A stretch of 64,000 nt of DNA, from assembly GCF_000060285.1 (NCBI RefSeq), contig NC_008555.1, positions 1,240,001-1,304,000 on the forward strand. Direction: 5' to 3'. The notes below the pieces were generated by a model. It saw only the letters and a list, made by a program, of their open reading frames with translations. It did no database searches and was not told where the DNA came from. Position 1 is the stretch's first letter. Each line of letters begins with the position of its first letter. The position numbers and the translations under genes are program-made. Of this stretch, positions 32,256 to 43,138 are shown in pieces. This DNA is from Listeria welshimeri serovar 6b str. SLCC5334 (GTDB taxonomy: Bacteria; Bacillota; Bacilli; Lactobacillales; Listeriaceae).

Positions 32256-32363
32256 GAATCAAACTAAATCAACTTTTTTTGCTGGAAATGGTTAGATTTT
32301 CTACATTACGGGTAAATCCAGTTAGGATAAATAAAGCTTTTTCAAATAAAAGGAGATAAAACG

Positions 32364-33302
32364 ATGAGTGAAAGTGGTGCTTTTTTTCCAGTTAGTGTAA
32401 AAAAATTCATGGAAAAAGGGATTACCTCGTTGTCTGAAGAAGAAAAAATGAGTACGCTACATTATCTGGAAAATGCGTATCATCAAGAACCATGCAACGA
32501 GGAAATTGTACATAGGTTGATTCAATTTTATAATCAAACAAATAAAACTAAAAAAGCGCAAGAAATAGGTCAAAATTTCTTAACAATGAATGGCTACAAT
32601 AAAGACATACTAGGGGAATTATCCATAACTTTTATGCAAGAAGATAATATGGATACTTATTTTACTTTAGTGCGTCATTATATGGAAGAAGAACAAAACG
32701 AAGATACGCAGCAAGTGACAAATAATGTCATTCCGTTTCCAAAACAATTTATTCCGAGAAAAGATATTCGAGATTTTGCTTCTTGGCAAACAGCTGAACA
32801 ATTAGAATTTTTACAAGAAGCTCGTTTTCTAGAAATTGATGATTTTTTACCAGCTTTTAAAGTTTTTTTGGCAGACGAAAGTTTTTCACCGTTTGTGCAA
32901 TCAATGATTTTTGAATTAATGCAGGAAAAAGAAATAGATGAAGAAATAGAAGTACGAAAAATTAATAAGCATGGTATTTTTAACCCTAAAAAAGTCCCAA
33001 TGTTAGCAGATAATATGTTTGCTTCAGAACTTTTTACTGGGCTTGCAGATAAGCTTGAACATAGCAATCCGAGTTTATTTGAACAAGTGATTGGTATTAT
33101 CCAGCAGCATTTATTTATGATTTATCCATTTGAATTTGAACCTAAAGATGTAAATGTTTGGGTAAATGCTTATTATAAATGGGCTAATGCGATGTATGGG
33201 GATAAAACGATGATTTCAGATCCAGTAAATCATGAATTAATGGAAGAAGCGATATCTACTATAGAAGAGTTAGAAATCAGACAGCAAAATTATTTCATAT
33301 AA
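32364..33302 (+). CDS. YsoA-like TPR protein upstream of tig
   Basis: A 312-residue acidic, helical, soluble protein. The N-terminal ~115 residues read as two or three tetratricopeptide-like helix pairs (LHYLENAYHQEPCNEEIVHRL), the rest is all-helical. In Bacillus the TPR protein YsoA also precedes tig, so this is probably the counterpart. Function unknown; possibly a chaperone-related adaptor. AAAAGGAG ribosome site. Confidence 0.75.
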   Translation: MSESGAFFPVSVKKFMEKGITSLSEEEKMSTLHYLENAYHQEPCNEEIVHRLIQFYNQTNKTKKAQEIGQNFLTMNGYNKDILGELSITFMQEDNMDTYFTLVRHYMEEEQNEDTQQVTNNVIPFPKQFIPRKDIRDFASWQTAEQLEFLQEARFLEIDDFLPAFKVFLADESFSPFVQSMIFELMQEKEIDEEIEVRKINKHGIFNPKKVPMLADNMFASELFTGLADKLEHSNPSLFEQVIGIIQQHLFMIYPFEFEPKDVNVWVNAYYKWANAMYGDKTMISDPVNHELMEEAISTIEELEIRQQNYFI

Positions 33303-33416
33303 TGATATTTGTTGTTTTCAAGTCGGGGATATCTGTGTTATTATTAGTGAGTATGGCTGAAACTTGTCATGAGAGTAATTAAATTGAACTAAATAGATGA
33401 TGGAGGGAATTATACC

Positions 33417-34700
33417 ATGTCAGTAAAATGGGAAAAACAAGAAGGTAATGTTGGAAAACTTACTTTTGACATTGAACAAGAAAAAGTAAAAGAAGGTTTA
33501 GATAGAGCTTTCGTAAAAGTACGTAAAACTCTTAATGTACCTGGATTCCGTAAAGGGAAAGTTCCACGTCAAATTTTTAATCAACGTTTCGGTGAAGAAG
33601 CGCTTTACCAAGATGCACTTGATATCTTGCTTCCAGAAGTATATTCTCAAGCAATTGATGAAGCTGGAATTGATCCAGTTGATACTCCTCAAGTAAACAT
33701 TGAGTCTATGGAAAAAGGTGAAACTTGGGTTCTAACAGCAGAAGTTACTGTAAAACCAGAAGTGAAACTTGGAGACTACAAAGGTCTTGAAGTAGAAAAA
33801 CGCGAAACAGAACTTACAACAGAAGAGTTAGAAGCTGAATTAAAACAATTACAAGAACGTCAAGCAGAGTTAGTTGTTAAAGAAGATGCTCCAGCTGAAA
33901 ATGGCGATACTGTAATCCTTGATTTTGAAGGATTCAAAGACGGTGTAGCTTTTGAAGGCGGACAAGCTGAAAATCATTCTTTAGAACTTGGAAGCGGACA
34001 ATTTATTCCTGGCTTTGAAGAAAAATTAGTTGGCTTAAAAGCTGGCGACGAAGCTGACATCGAGCTAACTTTCCCAGAAGAATATCATGCGGAAGATTTA
34101 GCTGGACAACCTGTAGTTTTCAAAGTGAAATTACACGAAATCAAAACAAAAGAAGTTCCTGCTCTTGACGATGAACTTGCAAAAGACATTGACGAAGAAG
34201 TAGAAACTCTAGATGAACTAAAAGAAAAAATTTCTAAACGTTTACAAGAAGCAAAAGAAGAGTCTGTTGCTCAAGCTAAACAAGAAGAAGTTATTGCTAA
34301 AGCTGTTGAAAATGCAGAAGTGGACATTCCACACGCAATGGTTCATCATGAAGCTGATCATCTAATGAATCATTTTGCACAAGATTTACAAGCACAAGGT
34401 CTAACTCCTGAATTATATTACCAATTCACTGGCCAAACAGAAGAAGCTATGCACGCACAAATGGAAACAGACGCTGAAAAACGCGTAAAAATGAATTTAG
34501 TGCTTGAAGCAATTGCTGAAGCTGAAAACATTGAGCCAACTGAAGAAGCTATTGATGAAGAAATCTCCACATTAGCTGAAAAATATGGCATGGAAAAAGA
34601 CGCTGTACGTGCTGCGCTTGGAGATATGAGCGAACTTAAATCAGACCTTAAAATCCGTAAAGCTATTGATGTATTACTAGATAGCGCAGTGGAAAAATAA
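33417..34700 (+). CDS. tig: Trigger factor
   Basis: A 427-residue ribosome-bound chaperone that meets nascent chains at the exit tunnel. The N-terminal ribosome-binding domain carries the signature GFRKGKVPR. The FKBP-type prolyl isomerase domain spans about 160-245 ([21 protein letters not shown]). The C-terminal helical arms follow. TGGAGGG ribosome site. Followed by clpX, the usual Firmicute order. Confidence 0.95.
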   Translation: MSVKWEKQEGNVGKLTFDIEQEKVKEGLDRAFVKVRKTLNVPGFRKGKVPRQIFNQRFGEEALYQDALDILLPEVYSQAIDEAGIDPVDTPQVNIESMEKGETWVLTAEVTVKPEVKLGDYKGLEVEKRETELTTEELEAELKQLQERQAELVVKEDAPAENGDTVILDFEGFKDGVAFEGGQAENHSLELGSGQFIPGFEEKLVGLKAGDEADIELTFPEEYHAEDLAGQPVVFKVKLHEIKTKEVPALDDELAKDIDEEVETLDELKEKISKRLQEAKEESVAQAKQEEVIAKAVENAEVDIPHAMVHHEADHLMNHFAQDLQAQGLTPELYYQFTGQTEEAMHAQMETDAEKRVKMNLVLEAIAEAENIEPTEEAIDEEISTLAEKYGMEKDAVRAALGDMSELKSDLKIRKAIDVLLDSAVEK

Positions 34701-34885
34701 GCTGAATCTGTTGTAATAATTTCATTAAAAAATGGGGGGGGACATGAGTTATACTCGTGTCCTTCTGATTGTAGAAATTAGGATACAGATGATTGGCATT
34801 TCTAATAAACAAATGATATTATTAACACACATAGGAGATGAAAAATCGCCTATATGCAACATACCTATGCGAAGGGGTGAATATT

Positions 34886-36145
34886 TTGTTTAAATTTAAC
34901 GATGAAAAAGGCCAACTTAAATGCTCCTTTTGCGGAAAGACTCAAGATCAAGTACGTAAATTAGTGGCTGGTCCAGGTGTTTATATTTGTGATGAATGTA
35001 TCGAGCTTTGTAATGAAATTATTGAAGAAGAGCTAGGTATTTCTGAATTTGTTGATTTTGGAGAAGTACCAAAACCACAAGAAATTCGTCATATATTAAG
35101 TGATTATGTTATTGGTCAAGAGCGTGCAAAAAAAGCACTAGCTGTGGCAGTTTACAATCACTACAAACGAATTAATTCCAATGAAACAAAAGAAGAAGAA
35201 GTAGAACTCTCAAAAAGTAACATTTGTTTAATTGGTCCAACAGGTAGTGGTAAAACACTTCTTGCTCAAACATTAGCGCGAATTCTTAATGTTCCATTTG
35301 CGATTGCAGATGCGACTTCACTTACAGAAGCTGGTTATGTTGGGGAAGATGTAGAAAATATTCTTCTTAAACTTATCCAATCAGCTGACTACGATGTAGA
35401 AAAAGCAGAAAAAGGTATCATTTATATTGATGAAATCGACAAAGTTGCTCGCAAATCTGAAAATCCATCTATTACTAGAGATGTTTCAGGAGAAGGCGTA
35501 CAACAAGCTTTACTGAAAATTTTGGAAGGTACTGTCGCAAGTGTTCCTCCTCAAGGTGGTAGAAAGCACCCTCATCAAGAACTAATTCAAATCGATACTG
35601 GGAATATTCTATTTATCGTCGGTGGCGCATTTGATGGAATCGAACAAATCGTAAAAAATCGAATGGGCGAAAAAGTCATTGGATTTGGTACTGATAACGC
35701 GAAACTTAAAGAAGATGAAACCTATCTATCTCGCGTTGTTCCAGAAGATTTACTTAAATTCGGTTTAATTCCTGAATTTATTGGTCGTTTGCCAGTTATC
35801 GCAACACTGGAACAATTGGATGAAGCGGCACTCGTTTCTATTTTGACAGAACCTAAAAATGCTTTAGTCAAACAATATAAACGTATGTTGGAGCTGGATG
35901 ATGTAGAACTTGAATTCGAACCGACTGCTTTAATTGAAATCGCCAAAGAAGCAATTGAACGTAAAACAGGAGCGCGTGGTCTTCGTTCTATCATTGAACA
36001 GATTATGTTAGAAGTTATGTTCGAAATTCCTTCTCGAGATGATATTACTAAATGTATTATTACGGAGAAAGCAGCTCGCGGAGAAGAAGAACCACAATTG
36101 CAATTAGAGGATGGTTCTATAATCCCAATTAAAACATCTGCATGA
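34886..36145 (+). CDS. clpX: ATP-dependent Clp protease ATPase subunit
   Basis: A 419-residue AAA+ unfoldase that feeds substrates to ClpP. The N-terminal zinc-binding domain has Cys13, 16, 35 and 38. Walker A is GPTGSGKT, Walker [10 protein letters not shown], and the [22 protein letters not shown] pore-region motif is typical. The IGF loop for ClpP docking is seen as KVIGFG. TTG at 34886 is chosen because GAAGGGG precedes it and the zinc domain then starts normally; the ATG at 34838 lacks a ribosome site and would add 16 residues. Confidence 0.95.
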   Translation: MFKFNDEKGQLKCSFCGKTQDQVRKLVAGPGVYICDECIELCNEIIEEELGISEFVDFGEVPKPQEIRHILSDYVIGQERAKKALAVAVYNHYKRINSNETKEEEVELSKSNICLIGPTGSGKTLLAQTLARILNVPFAIADATSLTEAGYVGEDVENILLKLIQSADYDVEKAEKGIIYIDEIDKVARKSENPSITRDVSGEGVQQALLKILEGTVASVPPQGGRKHPHQELIQIDTGNILFIVGGAFDGIEQIVKNRMGEKVIGFGTDNAKLKEDETYLSRVVPEDLLKFGLIPEFIGRLPVIATLEQLDEAALVSILTEPKNALVKQYKRMLELDDVELEFEPTALIEIAKEAIERKTGARGLRSIIEQIMLEVMFEIPSRDDITKCIITEKAARGEEEPQLQLEDGSIIPIKTSA

Positions 36146-36148
36146 TTC

Positions 36149-36183
36149 TGAATGCGCGTCGTTATTGGCGCGCATTTTTTCTG
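36149..36183 (+). terminator. Terminator of clpX
   Basis: ATGCGCG / CGCGCAT arms with a ten-base loop and TTTTTT. Confidence 0.85.
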
Positions 36184-36264
36184 TCAAACCAGCTTGTTTC
36201 ATTACACCATCTGGTGGGTTTCGTGCTATACTTTAGTAATATTAATTGGAGAGGATAAAAAGAC

Positions 36265-36831
36265 ATGAAAAGTGAAAATAAATTTTTTTCTGGAGCTTTT
36301 GGATGGATAAAAATAATTATCATTGCGCTAGTTCTAGCTTTTGGTATTCGTTATTTTTTAATTTCTCCAGTTACTGTTAATGGAGCATCGATGAACCCGA
36401 CTCTGCATGATGGGGAGCATTTATTTATTAATAAAGTATCAGATCCAAAACGGTTTGATATTATTGTGTTTCCAGCTCCTGACGAAGAAAATGCTGAATA
36501 TATTAAACGTGTCATTGGTCTTCCAGGAGATAAAGTTGAATATAAAGAGGATCAACTTTATATTAACGACAAAAAATATGACGAACCATATTTAGATTCA
36601 GAAAAAGATGCTTTAAAAAGTGGTTATTTAACTACGGATGCAAATGGGGATCCTAATTTTACCATGGCTGAGATTAAAGGTTCCAATGGTTCACTTATTG
36701 TTCCAGAAGGTCAATTGTTTGTGTTAGGTGATAATCGTCAAGTAAGTAAAGATAGTCGGTATATAGGCTTTATTTCTCAAGAAAGTGTGCTTGGGAAAGT
36801 TATATCATTCGGCAAATCTTTAAAACGATAA
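36265..36831 (+). CDS. sipX: Type I signal peptidase (first of three)
   Basis: A 188-residue membrane enzyme that removes signal peptides from secreted proteins. One N-terminal membrane anchor (about 15-33), then the catalytic Ser42 (NGASMNPTL) and Lys81 (YIKRVIGLPGD), and the GDNRxxSxDSR box near the end. Outer face of the membrane. In L. monocytogenes the three tandem genes are sipX, sipY, sipZ; the symbol is given by order. Confidence 0.9.
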   Translation: MKSENKFFSGAFGWIKIIIIALVLAFGIRYFLISPVTVNGASMNPTLHDGEHLFINKVSDPKRFDIIVFPAPDEENAEYIKRVIGLPGDKVEYKEDQLYINDKKYDEPYLDSEKDALKSGYLTTDANGDPNFTMAEIKGSNGSLIVPEGQLFVLGDNRQVSKDSRYIGFISQESVLGKVISFGKSLKR

Positions 36832-36864
36832 TTAAAGTTGCAAAGAGCCAAGGAGGAGACATAG

Positions 36865-37434
36865 ATGGTGGATAACATGGAAGAAGAACCCAAGAAAAAA
36901 AGTGGGTTCCAACAATTAATGAGTTGGGTACTTGTCATCGTTGCAGCACTCGCGATTGCACTTGTTGTGAGAAACTTTGTGATTGCCCCAGTAAAAGTAG
37001 AAGGAACATCTATGGTTCCAACCTATCAAGATGGTGACCGAATTTTTATTGAAAAAATAACGAATCCTAATCGTTTTGATATTATTGTATTTGATGAACC
37101 ACCAATGATTGGAACTGGAGAACATTTCATTAAACGAGTAATCGGTGTTCCAGGAGATAAAATCGCTTTTAAAAATGGAGAATTATATTTAAATGGTAAA
37201 CGTAAAGTAGAGAGTTATCTGCCAGATGGAACATTAACATTATGGAATCCTGATCCCACTCAAAAACCTTATATTGCTGACTACACACTCAAAGATATGA
37301 CGGGTGAAAGTACTGTGCCAAAAGGAAAACTGTTTGTTTTAGGTGATAATCGCGGTGGAAGCTCAGATAGCCGTGTTTTTGGATTTATTGATGATTCAAC
37401 AGTCAACGGTAAAGTTTTGCAATTCGGGAAATAA
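36865..37434 (+). CDS. sipY: Type I signal peptidase (second of three)
   Basis: A 189-residue paralogue of the gene before it: membrane anchor at about 19-40, Ser49 (EGTSMVPTY), Lys90 (FIKRVIGVPGD) and GDNRGGSSDSR. It lies 33 bases after sipX with AAGGAGGAG before the ATG, so probably in one transcript, ending at the hairpin downstream. Confidence 0.9.
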   Translation: MVDNMEEEPKKKSGFQQLMSWVLVIVAALAIALVVRNFVIAPVKVEGTSMVPTYQDGDRIFIEKITNPNRFDIIVFDEPPMIGTGEHFIKRVIGVPGDKIAFKNGELYLNGKRKVESYLPDGTLTLWNPDPTQKPYIADYTLKDMTGESTVPKGKLFVLGDNRGGSSDSRVFGFIDDSTVNGKVLQFGK

Positions 37435-37437
37435 TTG

Positions 37438-37471
37438 GAAGTCCGTGAAAGTTTTTTTCACGGCTTTCTCT
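37438..37471 (+). terminator. Terminator between sipY and sipZ
   Basis: AGTCCGTGAAA / TTCACGGcTTT arms. A TATAAT at 37494-37499 follows, so sipZ has its own promoter. Confidence 0.7.
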
Positions 37472-37535
37472 ATTAAATGAAAGATTTTTCGTTTATAATA
37501 AGACTGTTAGTAAAAAAATAGGGCGGTGCAGTTTT

Positions 37536-38078
37536 TTGAAAGAAAAGAATTTAAAACGGTTATGGTCTTGGATTTGGGCGGCAGTTTTAGCAGTATTAAT
37601 AGCTGTTATAATCCGTTTTTATTTGTTTGTGCCAATTCTTGTTGATGGAATTTCAATGATGCCCACACTTCATAATGATGATCGAGTGATTATTAATCGC
37701 TTCGGACATGTAGACCGTTTTGATGTGATTGTTTTTCGTGAAAAAGATGGAAAAGAATACATAAAGCGAGTAATTGGTTTGCCGGGAGATACTGTTGAAT
37801 ATAAAGCAGATCAACTCTACATTAACGGAAAAAAATATGATGAACCATATTTAGATACATACAAGAAAAAGCTGAAAGATGGCTATTTAACAGATGATTA
37901 CAGTTCTAAAGATCAACTGAATGGTGGCAAAATTCCAGAAAATACGTATTTTGTTTTAGGCGATAACCGGAGAGCCAGTAAAGATAGCAGAATAATTGGT
38001 CCAATTCCTTTAAGCAAAGTATTAGGAACGACACCAATTTGTTATTGGCCGATTAAAGACGCCAAACTTATAGATTAG
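37536..38078 (+). CDS. sipZ: Type I signal peptidase (third of three)
   Basis: A 180-residue paralogue: anchor at about 13-32, Ser40 (DGISMMPTL), Lys77 (YIKRVIGLPGD) and GDNRRASKDSR. TTG start after AGGGCGGTG. It starts its own transcript after the sipY terminator and is followed nine bases later by rbgA. In L. monocytogenes this copy is reported as the main enzyme for secretion and virulence. Confidence 0.9.
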   Translation: MKEKNLKRLWSWIWAAVLAVLIAVIIRFYLFVPILVDGISMMPTLHNDDRVIINRFGHVDRFDVIVFREKDGKEYIKRVIGLPGDTVEYKADQLYINGKKYDEPYLDTYKKKLKDGYLTDDYSSKDQLNGGKIPENTYFVLGDNRRASKDSRIIGPIPLSKVLGTTPICYWPIKDAKLID

Positions 38079-38087
38079 GAGTATATG

Positions 38088-38951
38088 ATGACAATTCAAT
38101 GGTTTCCAGGTCATATGGCCAAAGCTCGTCGTGAGGTAACAGAAAAATTAAAATTAGTGGATGTGATTTTTGAATTAGTAGACGCGCGAATTCCGCTTTC
38201 TTCTTCAAATCCAATGTTGGAAGAAATCATTCACCAAAAAAGACGAGTGATAATTTTAAATAAAGCAGATACAGCAGATGAAAAAACGACCAAAGAATGG
38301 ATTGATTATTTTGCAGATAAAGGCTTGCCTGCTGTAGCGGTTAATGCTCAAGAAGGTAAAGGACTCTTCAAAATAGAACAAGCAGCAGAAAAATTAATGG
38401 CTGAAAAATTTGATCGCTTAAGAAGTAAAGGTATGAAACCTAGAGCGATTCGAGCGATGATTTTGGGAATTCCAAACGTCGGGAAATCTACTTTAATTAA
38501 TCGATTAGCCAAAAAAAATATTGCTCGAACTGGTAATAAGCCTGGTGTAACAAAAGCACAACAATGGATTAAAGTCGGAAAAACGTTAGAGCTTCTTGAT
38601 ACCCCAGGGATATTATGGCCAAAATTTGAAGATCAAGAAATTGGTTACAAACTGGCTTTAACAGGTGCTATTAAAGATGATTTACTTCAAATGGAAGATA
38701 TCGCTGGCTATGGTTTACGGTTTTTAGAAAAAAATTATCCGGACCGGCTCGAAAACTGGTTGAAGGTAGAGAAAGTTTCGGAAGATCCAATTGAAACCCT
38801 AGCTTTTATTGCTGAAAAACGAGGACTTTTAGATCGATATAATGATCCAGATTATTCACGCGCAGCTGAAACAGTTGTTCGTGAAATTCGTCAACAAAAA
38901 CTGGGAAGAATGTCCTTTGATTTTCCTAACTGGGAAGATGATGCGAAATGA
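38088..38951 (+). CDS. rbgA: Ribosome biogenesis GTPase
   Basis: A 287-residue circularly permuted GTPase (YlqF/RbgA) needed for late 50S assembly. Motif order is permuted: NKAD (G4) comes first, then GIPNVGKST (G1) and DTPGIL (G3). A C-terminal helical ANTAR-like region follows. ATG at 38088 is preferred since AGGAG lies six bases before it. Its end overlaps rnhB (ATGA). Confidence 0.93.
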
Positions 38952-39733
38952 GTGAATCTATCTCCGTTATTCGAGAGAAACTAAGTCATGTGATCTCGGA
39001 ACAAGATGCTTTTTTTCAATTATGTTTACAAGATGAACGTAAAGGTGTTATAAAACTTATTGAATCCACACGAAAAAAATTGGAAAAAGAAGCGCAATTA
39101 ATAGCTAAGTTAGCGGAAATGAAACAATACGAAACCAATCTTTCTACACAAGGTTTTCAGTATATTGCTGGTGTGGATGAAGTTGGTCGCGGGCCACTCG
39201 CGGGACCAGTTGTTGCTGCTGCTGTTATTTTACCAGCTGACTTTTCATTATTAGGTATTAATGATTCTAAACAATTGAGTGAAGCAAAACGGGATATGCT
39301 TTTTGAGATAATAAAAAAAGAAGCTTTGTCAATTGGCGTGGGGATTATTGAGCATGACATGATTGATCAAGTAAATATTTATGAAGCAACCAAATTAGCT
39401 ATGTCTGAAGCGCTAGATCAATTAAATCCAGCTCCAGATTTCATTTTAGTGGATGCCATGCCACTGAAATATTCTGAATCAGAATTATCGCTCATAAAAG
39501 GAGATACCAAAAGTATTTCTATTGCTGCCGCATCTATTATTGCCAAGGTAACTAGAGATAGAATGATGCAACACTATGATGCACTTTATCCAGGTTATGA
39601 TTTTGCTAATAACATGGGCTATGGTACAAAAAAACACTTAAATGGTTTAGATACTATTGGAGTTTGTCCAATTCATCGTTTAAGTTTTTCTCCAGTAAAA
39701 GAAGCAAAGTTACATTTTGAGAGTCTAAAATAG
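38948..39733 (+). CDS. rnhB: Ribonuclease HII
   Basis: A 261-residue enzyme that removes RNA from RNA-DNA hybrids and single ribonucleotides from [18 protein letters not shown] holds the first Asp-Glu, NDSK and the later VDAMPL Asp and KVTRDRMM complete the site. The ~65-residue N-terminal helical extension is usual in Bacillales. Translationally coupled to rbgA. Confidence 0.95.
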
Positions 39734-39750
39734 CTAAATCGATACGAGGA

Positions 39751-39786
39751 AAGTGTATTTTCTAAAGAGAAAATACACTTTTTTGT
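39751..39786 (+). terminator. Terminator of rnhB
   Basis: AAAGTGTATTTTCT and AGAAAATACACTTT perfect arms and TTTT. Confidence 0.85.
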
Positions 39787-39867
39787 GTTTAAAAAAGAAT
39801 TTTAGTGATTTTACAAAATAAAGGAATCTTTGTACACTTGTGAGTAACTATCATGGAGGTGCAGAAA

Positions 39868-40728
39868 ATGAATTTTAAAGAACGAGATACGTGGCTAAAA
39901 ATCGCTTCTTGTAAGTCTATTTCCGCTAAAAAAAGAGCAGTAATATGGCAAAAGGTTTCTACTTTTGGTTGCTTTGAAATGTCGATAGAACAAATTGTGA
40001 ATATATTTTTTAGTTCAGATAAAAAAGAACAAATCAATATGGAGTTAGAAGAAGCCGATGTATATACAACAGAAGATGCAGAAATTATTTGTATTCTTGA
40101 TGATAACTATCCAGATTTACTTAAAGAAATATATGAAGCACCACCCCTTTTATTTTGCAAAGGAAACACAGCACTACTAAAAAAACAAGCGATGGCAATG
40201 GTTGGTACAAGAAGAATGAGTGAGTATGGTAGAAAAGCATGTGCAATGATTGCAGGAGAGCTAGCTGAACTTAAATTAACAATTGTTAGCGGGCTTGCTC
40301 TCGGGATAGATGCAGAAGCACATAAAGCCAGCTTACGTAAAAGAGGTGATACTATTGCAGTACTCGGCTCTGGAGTGAGTAATATTTATCCACGTTCTAA
40401 TGAATTTTTAGCAAATGAAATTATAGAACATGGACTTCTTATCAGTGAATATTTACCGAATCAAGAAGCTAGAAGATGGCACTTTCCAGAACGCAATCGG
40501 ATTATTAGTGGACTAGCTTTAGGTACAGTAATTATCGAAGCTGCCGAGAGAAGTGGTTCTTTGATTACAGCTGATTATGCTCTGGAGCAAAATAGACAAG
40601 TTTTTGCAGTACCAGGTAATATTTTTACTGATACATCAAGAGGTACAAATCATTTAATCCAAGAAGGAGCGAAATTAGTCACAAATGCAAACAATATAAT
40701 AGAAGAATTTTTTCAAATTAAGCCATAA
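39868..40728 (+). CDS. dprA: DNA processing protein
   Basis: A 286-residue protein loading RecA onto incoming single strands during transformation. Rossmann-like core: MVGTRRMSEYGRKA, SGLALGIDAEAHKASL, VLGSGVSNIYPRSN, and EAAERSGSLITADYALEQNRQVFAVPGN. A helical N-terminal region precedes it. ATG 39868 follows GGAGGTG. Directly upstream of topA, as in Bacillus. Confidence 0.93.
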   Translation: MNFKERDTWLKIASCKSISAKKRAVIWQKVSTFGCFEMSIEQIVNIFFSSDKKEQINMELEEADVYTTEDAEIICILDDNYPDLLKEIYEAPPLLFCKGNTALLKKQAMAMVGTRRMSEYGRKACAMIAGELAELKLTIVSGLALGIDAEAHKASLRKRGDTIAVLGSGVSNIYPRSNEFLANEIIEHGLLISEYLPNQEARRWHFPERNRIISGLALGTVIIEAAERSGSLITADYALEQNRQVFAVPGNIFTDTSRGTNHLIQEGAKLVTNANNIIEEFFQIKP

Positions 40729-40844
40729 AAGTAATGAAAATAACCTTTTTAAGTGATTTGGCTTGCAATTCCTGATTTTTTGAGATAAGTTTGCTAAAGA
40801 AAGCTGATTAAAAACAATAAAAATAGATTTTTTGATAAAATCCA

Positions 40845-40873
40845 TTGACAAACAAAGTAGGAAGGGCTAATAT
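40845..40873 (+). promoter_or_regulatory. topA promoter
   Basis: TTGACA (40845-40850), 17 bases, TAATAT (40868-40873). Confidence 0.7.
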
Positions 40874-40997
40874 TTACTACTGAATTATGTGAAAAGTCAG
40901 CATGCAAACTTATTGAACGCGAGGCTAGTACTTTGAGAAAATTACTACAACTGTTAAAGCCCGTGTATTGACCCAAATCAGGGAGGAATATATTGAT

Positions 40998-43076
40998 ATG
41001 GCAGATTATTTAGTGATTGTAGAGTCACCTGCAAAAGCAAAAACAATTGAAAAATATTTAGGTAAGAAATTTAAAGTCAAAGCTTCGATGGGACATGTTA
41101 GAGATTTACCAAAAAGCCAAATGGGCGTAGATACAGAACATGACTATGAACCACGTTATATTACGATTCGCGGAAAAGGCCCTGTTTTAAAAGAATTAAA
41201 ACAAGCAGCTAAAAAAGCGAAAAAAGTCTATCTCGCAGCCGATCCAGATCGCGAAGGGGAAGCAATTGCGTGGCATCTAGCTAACAGTCTTGAGTTAGAT
41301 CAATCAGACAAATTACGTGTAGTATTTAATGAAATAACCAAAGAAGCAGTCAAAGAATCATTCAAAACTCCTCGAAAAATTGATATGGATCTTGTAAATG
41401 CTCAGCAAGCTCGCAGGATTTTGGATCGCTTGGTTGGGTATAACATTAGTCCTATACTTTGGAAAAAAGTGAAAAAAGGTCTAAGTGCTGGACGAGTTCA
41501 ATCAATAGCACTTCGCATCATTATTGATAGAGAAAAAGAAATAAATAATTTTAAACCCGAAGAATATTGGACAATTGATGGTAACTTCCTTAAAGGAAAG
41601 AAAAAATTCCAAGCTAATTTTTATGGAGTGGAAGGTAAAAAGAAAAAACTATCTACTGCGGATGATGTGAAAGAAGTAATGTCTGCAATTAAGGGAAAAA
41701 CATTTGATGTAACAGATGTAACTAAAAAAGAACGACTTAGAAACCCAGCTGCTCCATTTACAACATCTAGTTTGCAACAAGAAGCAGCACGTAAATTAAA
41801 TTATCGTACTAGAAAAACAATGATGCTTGCTCAACAATTATACGAAGGAATCACCCTTGGAAAACAGGGTACAGTAGGTTTAATCACTTATATGCGTACT
41901 GACTCCACACGTATTGCAGATTCTGCTATTTTAGAAGCAGGTAATTTTATTAAAGAAACTTATGGACCTGAATTTTCTCGTAACCATAAACGTTCAGATA
42001 AAAATGCTAAAGGTGCACAAGATGCCCATGAAGCAATCCGTCCAACCAGCGCTATGAGAAGCCCGCAAGAAGTAAAAGAATATCTAACGCGTGATCAACT
42101 TCGCTTATATCGTCTAATTTGGGAACGATTTATTGCTAGCCAAATGACGCCAGCTGTCCTTGATACGATGCGAGTAGACCTTGATAATAATGGCGTTAAC
42201 TTTAGAGCAAACGGATCAAAAATTAAATTCCATGGATTTATGAAAGTTTATGTGGAAAGTAACGATGACAATACGGAAGAAAAAGAAAATATTTTACCGG
42301 ATTTGAAAAAAGGAGACAAGGTACAGTCCGAATCACTAGAACAGCGTCAGCATTTTACGCAGCCACCTCCACGTTATACAGAAGCAAGGTTAGTAAAAAC
42401 GCTTGAAGAAATTGGCATCGGTCGGCCATCTACTTATTCACCGACGCTAGATACGATTCAACGAAGAAATTATGTTTCTTTAACAAACAAACGATTTGTT
42501 CCTACAGAACTTGGTGAAATAGTTAATGAAATGATTGAAGAATATTTCCCTGAAATTTTAGATGTGAAGTTCACTGCGAATATGGAAAGTGAATTAGATG
42601 AAGTAGAGCACGGTGAAGTGGAATGGGTAAAAGTTATTGATGAATTTTATAAACAATTTGAACCAAATGTCATAAAAGCAGATGCAGAAATGGAAAAAAT
42701 TGAAATTAAAGACGAACCAGCTGGTATCGATTGCGATCTTTGTGGAGCGCCAATGGTATACAAAATGGGAAAATATGGGAAATTTCTTGCATGTAGCAGG
42801 TTCCCAGATTGCCGAAATACGAAAGCTATCGTCAAAGAAATCGGTGTGACTTGTCCAAAATGTGAGAAAGGACATGTTATAGAAAGAAAAAGTAAGAAAA
42901 AACGTATTTTCTATGGTTGTGACCGTTATCCAGATTGCGATTACGTTTCTTGGGATAAACCTGTTGAACGAGCTTGTCCGAAATGTAATGAACGAGCACT
43001 AGTAGAGAAGAAATTGAAAAAAGGTGTACAAGTACAATGTACAAATTGTGATTACAAAGAATCAACCCAACAATAA
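40998..43076 (+). CDS. topA: DNA topoisomerase I
   Basis: A 692-residue type IA topoisomerase relaxing negative supercoils. N-terminal Toprim ([28 protein letters not shown]), catalytic Tyr in [11 protein letters not shown], and three C-terminal Cys4 zinc ribbons (about 585-690). Start 40998 follows GGGAGG by ten bases. The ~270-base space upstream holds its promoter and a ~125-base untranslated leader. Confidence 0.95.
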   Translation: MADYLVIVESPAKAKTIEKYLGKKFKVKASMGHVRDLPKSQMGVDTEHDYEPRYITIRGKGPVLKELKQAAKKAKKVYLAADPDREGEAIAWHLANSLELDQSDKLRVVFNEITKEAVKESFKTPRKIDMDLVNAQQARRILDRLVGYNISPILWKKVKKGLSAGRVQSIALRIIIDREKEINNFKPEEYWTIDGNFLKGKKKFQANFYGVEGKKKKLSTADDVKEVMSAIKGKTFDVTDVTKKERLRNPAAPFTTSSLQQEAARKLNYRTRKTMMLAQQLYEGITLGKQGTVGLITYMRTDSTRIADSAILEAGNFIKETYGPEFSRNHKRSDKNAKGAQDAHEAIRPTSAMRSPQEVKEYLTRDQLRLYRLIWERFIASQMTPAVLDTMRVDLDNNGVNFRANGSKIKFHGFMKVYVESNDDNTEEKENILPDLKKGDKVQSESLEQRQHFTQPPPRYTEARLVKTLEEIGIGRPSTYSPTLDTIQRRNYVSLTNKRFVPTELGEIVNEMIEEYFPEILDVKFTANMESELDEVEHGEVEWVKVIDEFYKQFEPNVIKADAEMEKIEIKDEPAGIDCDLCGAPMVYKMGKYGKFLACSRFPDCRNTKAIVKEIGVTCPKCEKGHVIERKSKKKRIFYGCDRYPDCDYVSWDKPVERACPKCNERALVEKKLKKGVQVQCTNCDYKESTQQ

Positions 43077-43138
43077 ATGGAAAATGGCAGCACTTGGATA
43101 GTTCCTGTGTTGCCATTGTTGCGCGAGGAGGCGGACAA

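Larger units (their letters stand above)
32015..32363. other. Intergenic region before the TPR-like gene
   Basis: Holds the terminator at 32083-32116 and the promoter at 32227-32255. Apart from these I see no gene or repeat. Confidence 0.5.

Noticed and set aside
34838-34885. ATG start for ClpX 16 codons upstream
   Set aside because: It would add residues before the zinc-binding domain and lacks a ribosome site; the TTG start fits family length.
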